A stretch of 64,000 nucleotides of DNA from NCBI GenBank assembly GCA_035540495.1, contig DATLGL010000031.1, forward strand, positions 1 through 64,000. Direction: 5' to 3'. Positions 58,430 to 64,000 of this stretch are shown piece by piece; position 1 is the stretch's first letter, and each line of letters opens with the position of its first letter. The DNA comes from DASVEG01 sp035540495 (GTDB taxonomy: Bacteria > Actinomycetota > Acidimicrobiia > Acidimicrobiales > CADCTF01). The translations under genes were made by a program, and so were the position numbers. The notes beneath the pieces are model-generated. The model ran no database searches and was not told the DNA's origin. It saw only the letters and a list, made by a program, of their open reading frames with translations.

Positions 58430-60529
58430 ATGTCGAGCGCGTTGCGAGTGTCGGATGACGTGGCGCCGCCGCCCCAGCGGTATCTGAACCGCGAGCTGTC
58501 GTGGCTCGACTTCAACGAGCGGGTGCTCCAGATCGCAGAAGACCGCTCGGTCGCCCTGCTCGAGCGGGCGAAGTTCCTGGCGATCTTCTCGTCGAACCTC
58601 GACGAGTTCTACCAAGTGCGGGTGGCGGGCCTGAAGGATCAGGTCGCCGCCGGCGTCGCGAAGAGCGGCCCCGACGGGTTGAGCCCGGTCGGGCAGCTCA
58701 AGGAGATCCGCACGCGTGTGCTGGCGCACGTCGAGCGCATGAGCCGGACGTTCCTGCACGAGGTGGTTCCGGGGCTCGCCGAGGTCGGCATCCGGCTGTC
58801 GGATTGGGACGCGCTCGACGACGACGACCGCGAGTACCTCGTCGACGTGTTCGAGGCACGGATCTTCCCCGTCCTCACGCCGCTGGCCGTCGACCCCGCC
58901 CACCCGTTCCCCCACATCTCCGACCTGTCGCTCAACCTCGCGGTGATCGTCCGGGATCCGACCACCAGCGAGAGGCGATTCGCTCGGGTCAAGGTCCCTC
59001 CGGTGTTGCCGCGCTTCGTCGTCATGCCCGACGGCGAGCGGTTCGTCGCGCTCGAGCAGGTCATCGCCGCCCACCTCGACCGGTTGTTCCCGGGCATGGA
59101 GAGCGAGTGTCACTTCGCCTTCCGGGTCACCCGCAACGCCGACCTCACGCTCGACGAGGACGAGGCCGACGATCTCCTCGCCGCGGTCGAGATCGAACTG
59201 CGCCGCCGCCGGCGCGGCCGTGCCGTTCGCCTCGAGGTCGACGCGCAGATGACCGACGAGGTGCTCGAGCTTCTCCTGCGCGAGCTCGATCTCGATCCCC
59301 ACGACGTCTTCAAGATCGCGGGGCCGCTCGACCTCGGTGGGCTGTGGGCCGTGTACGACCTCGAGCGCCCCGAGCTGAAGGAAGATCCGTGGACGCCGGT
59401 CACCCAGGCCCGCCTCGCCACCGATGACGACGAGCCGCTCGACGTGTTCGCGGTGCTGCGCGAAGGCGAGGTGCTCGTCCACCATCCCTACGAGTCGTTC
59501 GCGACCTCAGTGGAGGCGTTCGTCAACAGGGCTGCGTACGACCCGGACGTCCTCGCGATCAAGCAGACGCTCTACCGCACGTCCGGTGACAGCCCGATCG
59601 TGAAGTCGTTGATCCGTGCCGCGGAGCGGGGCAAGCAGGTCGCAGCGCTGGTCGAGGTGACCGCGAGGTTCGACGAGCAGCGCAACATCGAGTGGGCCAA
59701 GCGCCTCGACGACGCGGGTGTGCACGTCACCTACGGCGTCGTTGGCCTGAAGACCCACAGCAAGATCGCGCTCGTCGTCCGTCAGGAGCCGGACGGCATC
59801 CGCCGCTACTGCCACGTCGGCACCGGCAACTACAACCCCAAGACGGCGCGCCTCTACGAGGACATCGGGATCCTCACCACGGATCCGTTGCTCGGGGCCG
59901 ACCTCACCGACCTCTTCAACTTCCTCACCGGCTACAGCCGCCAGCGCGACTACCGGAAGATCCTCGTGGCCCCGATGGGGCTGCGCGAGGAGCTGATCGC
60001 GATGATTCAGAAGGAGGCCGACCACGGGGCGGCCGGCCGGATCATCCTCAAGATGAACGGCCTGGACGATCGCAAGGTGATCGATGCCCTCTACGAGGCG
60101 TCGCAGGCCGGCGTGTCGATCGACATCGTCGCGAGGGCGATGTGCTGCCTACGCCCCGGAGTGCCCGGCCTGTCGGAGAACATCCGTGTTCGCTCGATCG
60201 TCGGCCGGTTCCTCGAGCACTCACGGATCTTCTTCTTCGGTGGCGGGAACGATGGCGAAGGTGCGTACTACGTCGGTTCCGCCGACATGAGGGCCCGCAA
60301 CCTCGATCGGCGAGTCGAGGTCGTGATGCCGGTCGACGACCCGTCGTCGAGAGCCCGTCTGCGCGAGATCCTCGATGTCACGCTCGCTGATCAGTCGACG
60401 TCATGGGAGCTGAACGCGGACGGCACATGGACCCGCCTGACAGGGGAGGGGCGCGCCACGCACGACGTGCTTCGGGAGCTCGCGACAGCGAGAGCGAGGC
60501 CATGGTCGTCGGAGCCGGAGAAGCTGTAG
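58430..60529 (+). CDS. ppk1: polyphosphate kinase 1
   Basis: Ppk1 makes polyphosphate from ATP and can run backwards. The 699-residue protein has the four-domain layout, starting RYLNRELSWLDFNERVLQIA and with IFSSNLDEFYQVRVAGL in the N-terminal domain. The catalytic phosphohistidine is in GVVGLKTHSKIALVVRQE. CHVGTGNYNPKTARLYEDIG and the C-terminal VGSADMRARNLDRRVEVVMPV are also family blocks. The length is normal. Its TAG stop shares a base with the GTG of the following CYTH-CHAD gene, and the operon goes on to ppx. The promoter shows 11-base repeats resembling a PHO box, so control by phosphate starvation is plausible but unproven. Confidence 0.97.
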   Translation: MSSALRVSDDVAPPPQRYLNRELSWLDFNERVLQIAEDRSVALLERAKFLAIFSSNLDEFYQVRVAGLKDQVAAGVAKSGPDGLSPVGQLKEIRTRVLAHVERMSRTFLHEVVPGLAEVGIRLSDWDALDDDDREYLVDVFEARIFPVLTPLAVDPAHPFPHISDLSLNLAVIVRDPTTSERRFARVKVPPVLPRFVVMPDGERFVALEQVIAAHLDRLFPGMESECHFAFRVTRNADLTLDEDEADDLLAAVEIELRRRRRGRAVRLEVDAQMTDEVLELLLRELDLDPHDVFKIAGPLDLGGLWAVYDLERPELKEDPWTPVTQARLATDDDEPLDVFAVLREGEVLVHHPYESFATSVEAFVNRAAYDPDVLAIKQTLYRTSGDSPIVKSLIRAAERGKQVAALVEVTARFDEQRNIEWAKRLDDAGVHVTYGVVGLKTHSKIALVVRQEPDGIRRYCHVGTGNYNPKTARLYEDIGILTTDPLLGADLTDLFNFLTGYSRQRDYRKILVAPMGLREELIAMIQKEADHGAAGRIILKMNGLDDRKVIDALYEASQAGVSIDIVARAMCCLRPGVPGLSENIRVRSIVGRFLEHSRIFFFGGGNDGEGAYYVGSADMRARNLDRRVEVVMPVDDPSSRARLREILDVTLADQSTSWELNADGTWTRLTGEGRATHDVLRELATARARPWSSEPEKL

Positions 60530-62073
60530 TGGCCGACCGAACAGAGAACGTCGAGATCGAGACGAAGCTCGACGCCGACCCGGCGTTCGAGATGCCCGAC
60601 CTCGCTGCTGCGCTTCCCGGCGGGGCCGTCGTCGACCTCAAGCCCCTCCAGTCGCTCGAGACGATCTACTACGACACCCGAGACCTGCGACTAGCCCGGG
60701 CAGGCATCGCCGTCCGCTGCCGCACCGGCGAGGGGTTCCTCGGCAAGGGGACCGGCCGGTGGACGGTGAAGATGGCGGAGGCTCCGAGCGCGCGCCGCGA
60801 CGGCGGCGGCTCGCCCATCGTCCGGCGCGAGATCGTGGTCGAGGCGCCGACCCGCAGCATCCCCGACGACGTCGCGTTCGTCGTTCGCGGCACCGTGCGC
60901 AACGCGCTGCTGGCGCCCGTCGCGGTGCTCCGCAGCGAGCGACGCCGCCACGTCGTGCAAGTCGACGGCCGTGACGTCGCCGAGGTCGACGACGACCGCG
61001 TGTCGGTCATCGACGAGACACGCGTCGCCTTCGAGTTCCGCGAGATCGAGGTGGAGCAGCTCGACAGCGATGGCGAGAAGATCGTCAAGAAGCTCGTGAG
61101 CGCGCTCCGCAAGGCCGGCGCCCGGAAGAGCGACGGCACGTCGAAGATCGGGCGAGCCCTCGGAACCGATGTCGTTCGAGGTCCCGAAGTCGTCGTGCCC
61201 GACGTGGGCCGGAAGGCATCGATCGGCGAGGTCGCAGCGGCGGCGATCGCGGACGGCGTGTCACGGTTGCTCCGCCGCGATCCAGGCCTGCGCCTCGGTG
61301 GGGACGACGAGCACGTCCACCAGGCGCGCGTCGCGACGCGGCGGCTGCGCTCCGACCTCCGTTCGTTCGAGGGAGTGCTCGACGCCGAGGTGACGGCACA
61401 CCTGCGAGGAGAGCTGGGATGGCTGGCAGGAGTGCTCGGCGCCAACCGTGACGCCGACGTCCTGATGGGCCGCATCGGCGAGCACGCGATGTGCCTTCCT
61501 GCCACCGATGCCCGAGGCGTGGCGACGATCCTCAAGAAGCTCGATGCCGAACGCACGGCGGCTCGCGCAGCCATGCTCGAAGCGATCGACACCACGCGGT
61601 ACCTCGACCTGCTCGACACCCTCGTCCAGACGGCCCGCCGTCCGCCGTTGCTCGCAGACGCCGATCGCCCCGCAGCCGATGCGCTGGCGCACGTCGTCGA
61701 CAAGCAGTGGAAGAAGCTCGCGGGTGCGGTCAAGGCGCTCGACGACGAGCCGCCCGACGACGCGCTCCACGCCGTGAGGATCAGGGCCAAGCGGGCGCGT
61801 TACGCAGCCGAGGCCTCGATCGGCGTGTGCGGGAAGCGTGCGCATCGACTGGGCAAGGCGCTCGCGCAGGTGCAGGGCGCGCTGGGCGACCTCAACGACG
61901 CCGTGGTCGCCGAGGCGTGGCTGCGGGCCGCGAACGCGAAGGCAACTGCCGCGGTGGCGCTCGCCGCCGGGCAGCTGATCGCGATCGAGCGCGACGAGCA
62001 GCGGCGAGCACGAGGGTCGTGGCGGAGCGCGTGGGACGAGGCAGCAGACGCACGCAAGAGATGGCGGTCCTGA
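60529..62073 (+). CDS. CYTH and CHAD domain protein
   Basis: The 514-residue protein joins a CYTH triphosphate-tunnel domain (about residues 5-220) to a CHAD domain (about 235-510). The CYTH ExExK motif is EIETKLD near residue 9, with GRWTVKM and other charged strands lining the tunnel. CHAD has two copies of the His-Arg helix pattern, VHQARVATRRLRSDLRSF and LHAVRIRAKRARYAAE. CYTH enzymes often hydrolyse triphosphate or inorganic polyphosphate; CHAD domains bind polyphosphate. The neighbours ppk1 and ppx support such a role. The GTG start shares a base with the ppk1 stop. The stop overlaps the Nudix gene by 13 bases. Confidence 0.93.
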   Translation: MADRTENVEIETKLDADPAFEMPDLAAALPGGAVVDLKPLQSLETIYYDTRDLRLARAGIAVRCRTGEGFLGKGTGRWTVKMAEAPSARRDGGGSPIVRREIVVEAPTRSIPDDVAFVVRGTVRNALLAPVAVLRSERRRHVVQVDGRDVAEVDDDRVSVIDETRVAFEFREIEVEQLDSDGEKIVKKLVSALRKAGARKSDGTSKIGRALGTDVVRGPEVVVPDVGRKASIGEVAAAAIADGVSRLLRRDPGLRLGGDDEHVHQARVATRRLRSDLRSFEGVLDAEVTAHLRGELGWLAGVLGANRDADVLMGRIGEHAMCLPATDARGVATILKKLDAERTAARAAMLEAIDTTRYLDLLDTLVQTARRPPLLADADRPAADALAHVVDKQWKKLAGAVKALDDEPPDDALHAVRIRAKRARYAAEASIGVCGKRAHRLGKALAQVQGALGDLNDAVVAEAWLRAANAKATAAVALAAGQLIAIERDEQRRARGSWRSAWDEAADARKRWRS

Positions 62074-62477
62074 ACGATCGCGGCGAGCTGCGCGCCGCAG
62101 GAGGTGCTGTCGTACGCGACGTCGACGGTCGTGGAGTCGAGGTGCTGCTGGTCCACCGGCCGAAGTACGACGACTGGACGCTGCCGAAGGGCAAGGTCGA
62201 CGAAGGCGAGTCGGACGACGACTGCGCGCTGCGGGAGGTACTGGAGGAGACGGGGTTCCGGTGTCGACTCCTGCGTGAGCTGCCGGCGACGCGGTACGCC
62301 GACCGCTTCGGGCGGCCGAAGGTGGTTCGCTACTGGGAGATGCAGGTGATCGACGGGTCGTTCGAAGCCCACGACGAGGTCGACGAGCTCCGATGGGTAT
62401 CCCCCCGCGACGCCATCTCGATGCTGAGCTACGAACGTGACGCCTCGGTGATCGAAGCGCTGGAGGGCCGGTCGTGA
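62061..62477 (+). CDS. Nudix hydrolase, like the N-terminal half of MutT1
   Basis: The 138-residue protein has a full Nudix box (GKVDEGESDDDCALREVLEETGF: Gly, then Glu, then REVLEETG) and the preceding strand VEVLLVHRPKYDDWTLPKG. In Mycobacterium tuberculosis a gene next to ppk1 encodes MutT1, a Nudix domain fused to a histidine phosphatase that clears 8-oxo-dGTP and related nucleotides. Here the same two parts are separate overlapping genes. The substrate could be 8-oxo-dGTP, diadenosine polyphosphates or others. The ATG at 62061 overlaps the CYTH-CHAD stop by 13 bases; no strong ribosome site is seen. Its stop overlaps the next GTG. Confidence 0.9.
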   Translation: MAVLNDRGELRAAGGAVVRDVDGRGVEVLLVHRPKYDDWTLPKGKVDEGESDDDCALREVLEETGFRCRLLRELPATRYADRFGRPKVVRYWEMQVIDGSFEAHDEVDELRWVSPRDAISMLSYERDASVIEALEGRS

Positions 62478-62935
62478 CGATCCTGCTCGTCCGTCACGCG
62501 CTCGCTCTGCCCAGGAAGAAGTGGGACGGCGACGACGACGATCGACCGCTGACCGCCCGTGGGTTCCGCCAGGCGGCAGGCATCGTCGACCAACTCTCGG
62601 ATCACCGCATCGACGTCGTCTACTCGAGCCCCGCGCTGCGATGCACCGACACGGTCAAGCCTCTCGCGAGGTCGCAGAAGGTGCGCATCAACAGGGTCAA
62701 GGCGCTCGCCGAAGGGCGGGGCACGAGAGCGTTGAAGCTGGTCGACCGTGCGCCCTGCGTCGTGCTCTGCGCGCACGGAGACAACCTGCCGGAGCTCCTG
62801 CTCGCACTCGCAGGCCATCTCGACGACGTCCCCACCGACCCTCCGTTCGCGAAGGGGTCGACCTGGGTGCTGACGCGGAAGCCCGGCGCCGGCGGCAAGG
62901 TGCGGACGGCGGCCTACCTTCCCCCGCCTGCATGA
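62474..62935 (+). CDS. SixA-like histidine phosphatase
   Basis: The 153-residue protein is a short histidine-acid phosphatase. The phosphoacceptor His is in TILLVRHALALP, the second conserved Arg in YSSPALRCTDTVKPLA and the second His in VVLCAHGDNLPELL. The size fits SixA, which removes phosphate from phosphohistidine in other bacteria. It overlaps the Nudix gene by GTGA and the Ppx/GppA gene by ATGA. Its nearest architectural match is the C-terminal half of mycobacterial MutT1. A role with the Nudix enzyme is more likely than phosphohistidine cleavage, but both are open. Confidence 0.88.
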   Translation: MTILLVRHALALPRKKWDGDDDDRPLTARGFRQAAGIVDQLSDHRIDVVYSSPALRCTDTVKPLARSQKVRINRVKALAEGRGTRALKLVDRAPCVVLCAHGDNLPELLLALAGHLDDVPTDPPFAKGSTWVLTRKPGAGGKVRTAAYLPPPA

Positions 62936-64000
62936 GGATCGCGGCGATCGACCTCGGATCGAACTCGTTCCACCTGGTGGTCGTCGACGCGCAGCCGGAC
63001 GGCAGCTTCGACGTGCTCGTACGGGAGAAGGAGGTCCTGCGCCTCGGCGACGTGGTCGCAGCGACCGGTCGCATCGGGCCGGAGCACGGCGAGCGCGCCG
63101 TCGACGCCATGCGTCGAATGGCGTCGGTCATAGGGAGCGTAGGCGCAGAGGAAGTGGTGGCCTACGCGACCAGTGCGCTGCGCGAAGCCGACGACTCCGC
63201 AGCGATCTGCGACGCGATCTTCGACGAGACGGGCATCGAGGTCGATGTCATCAGCGGTCGCCACGAGGCGAGGCTCATCTTCGGCGCCGTCCGACGGAGC
63301 ATCACGATCACCAAGCCACCGGCGGTGTGCCTCGACCTCGGCGGCGGGTCGCTCGAGGTCTCCGTCGGTGACGCCGGTGGGCTGTTGTGGTCAACCAGCG
63401 TCCGGCTCGGTGTCGGGCGCCTCGCGACGAGCTTCCTCACCTCCGACCCGCCGTCCGAGCGTGACGTCAAGCGGCTGCGGGAGCACGTCACGGTCGTCCT
63501 CGCGCCGGTCGTCGAGCAGGTGCGTTCGTTCGAGCCCGGGATGCTCATCGGCACCAGCGGCACCCTCTGCGACTTGGCGACGATGGCTGCGATCAACCGA
63601 ACGGGCGTGGCGCCGCCCTCGTTGAACCAGCTCACGGTGAAGCGGCGCGATCTGAACGAGGTCCACGCGCGCTTGCTCTCCTCGACGTCGGAGGAACGAG
63701 CGAAGTTCGACGGGCTCGAGCCGAGGCGTGCCGATCAGATCCCTGCCGGATCGATCGTCCTGCTCACCGCGATGAAGCTCCTCGACCTCAACGAGCTGAC
63801 CGTCGGCGACTGGGCCCTGCGTGAGGGGATGCTGCTCGACGCCATCGATCGCCACGATCTCGCCGACTGGAGCAGCGATCCGGAAGCGGTGCGGCGGACG
63901 TCGGTCCTCGCGCTTGCCCGCAGGTGCGCGTTCGACGAGGCCCACGCCTCAGCGGTCGCCCGCCTCGCCGGCGGCCTGTTCGACCAGACGCTCCCGCTCC
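62932..64000 (+). CDS. ppx: Ppx/GppA phosphatase, cut by the window edge
   Basis: Ppx/GppA enzymes shorten polyphosphate and can turn pppGpp into ppGpp. The first 356 residues are present. The protein is of the ASKHA fold, with AAIDLGSNSFHLVVVDA as the phosphate-1 loop, ATSALREADDSAAI, the catalytic Glu region VISGRHEARLIFGAV, VCLDLGGGSLEVSVG as the second loop and LIGTSGTLCDLATMA. Actinobacteria carry two such paralogues (Ppx1/Ppx2), and the sequence does not tell which is meant. The ATG overlaps the SixA-like stop by four bases, so a degrading enzyme is produced with the synthase Ppk1 from one operon. The C-terminus lies outside the window. Confidence 0.95.
   Translation, partial: MRIAAIDLGSNSFHLVVVDAQPDGSFDVLVREKEVLRLGDVVAATGRIGPEHGERAVDAMRRMASVIGSVGAEEVVAYATSALREADDSAAICDAIFDETGIEVDVISGRHEARLIFGAVRRSITITKPPAVCLDLGGGSLEVSVGDAGGLLWSTSVRLGVGRLATSFLTSDPPSERDVKRLREHVTVVLAPVVEQVRSFEPGMLIGTSGTLCDLATMAAINRTGVAPPSLNQLTVKRRDLNEVHARLLSSTSEERAKFDGLEPRRADQIPAGSIVLLTAMKLLDLNELTVGDWALREGMLLDAIDRHDLADWSSDPEAVRRTSVLALARRCAFDEAHASAVARLAGGLFDQTLPL

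Overview
The window is GC-rich, gene-dense actinobacterial chromosome. Two WhiB-type iron-sulfur regulators, a PknG-type kinase, an F420-type (LLM) oxidoreductase, a Tat lipoprotein, SdhB with the Asp-substituted cluster motif and a mutT1-like neighbour of ppk1 all point to Actinomycetota. The mixture, with few gene-family expansions and many leaderless genes, looks most like Acidimicrobiia, but that placement is an inference. No rRNA, tRNA, CRISPR array, prophage or insertion sequence was seen. No stretch longer than about 280 bases lacks a gene.

Layout. 1-6.6 kb: the 3' end of guaA, then three serine peptidases (tricorn, an S9 oligopeptidase and a secreted trypsin). 6.7-12.8 kb: a PcrA/UvrD helicase, a hypothetical gene, MgtC, a lipase-like hydrolase and an acyl-CoA synthetase. 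12.8-22.8 kb: a tightly overlapping signalling operon with a coiled-coil protein, PknG kinase, PP2C phosphatase, VWA protein, FHA protein, a GlnX-like membrane sensor, a Tat lipoprotein binding protein and a PLP decarboxylase. 22.8-27.2 kb: a fused acetyl-CoA carboxyltransferase, a stand-alone B12-binding domain of the mutase type, and sucCD. 27.2-36 kb: an amidase lipoprotein, dienelactone hydrolase, purN-purH-folD, metF, icd and mdh. 36-42 kb: small regulators and surface proteins. 42-46.7 kb: sdhBA and a GH2 glycosidase. 46.7-52.8 kb: a MoxR ATPase, a Nei-type glycosylase, a receptor kinase and a VWA protein. 52.9-57.4 kb: two whiB genes, ftcD, an LLM enzyme, tatA and an HtrA protease. 57.4-64 kb: a ROK sugar kinase, then a polyphosphate island (ppk1, CYTH-CHAD, Nudix, SixA-like phosphatase, ppx/gppA) that runs off the window.

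Two themes stand out. First, the 12.8-22.8 kb operon has the parts of the mycobacterial GlnH-GlnX-PknG-GarA pathway, with a phosphatase and a VWA protein added and a polyamine-type binding protein in place of GlnH. Several of its proteins carry a similar short zinc-ribbon tag. The window also holds much of the TCA cycle (icd, sucCD, sdhAB, mdh), the pathway that this kind of system controls in mycobacteria. Second, polyphosphate synthesis, binding and breakdown genes are joined in one overlapping operon, behind a promoter with 11-base repeats resembling a PHO box.

Regulation. Many genes begin 6-8 bases after a TAnnnT hexamer and lack a Shine-Dalgarno sequence, as expected for leaderless mRNAs. 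I used this to choose many start codons. In two places the hexamer begins with the stop codon of the gene before. A short palindromic element occurs twice, once between genes and once inside the linker of the carboxyltransferase fusion.
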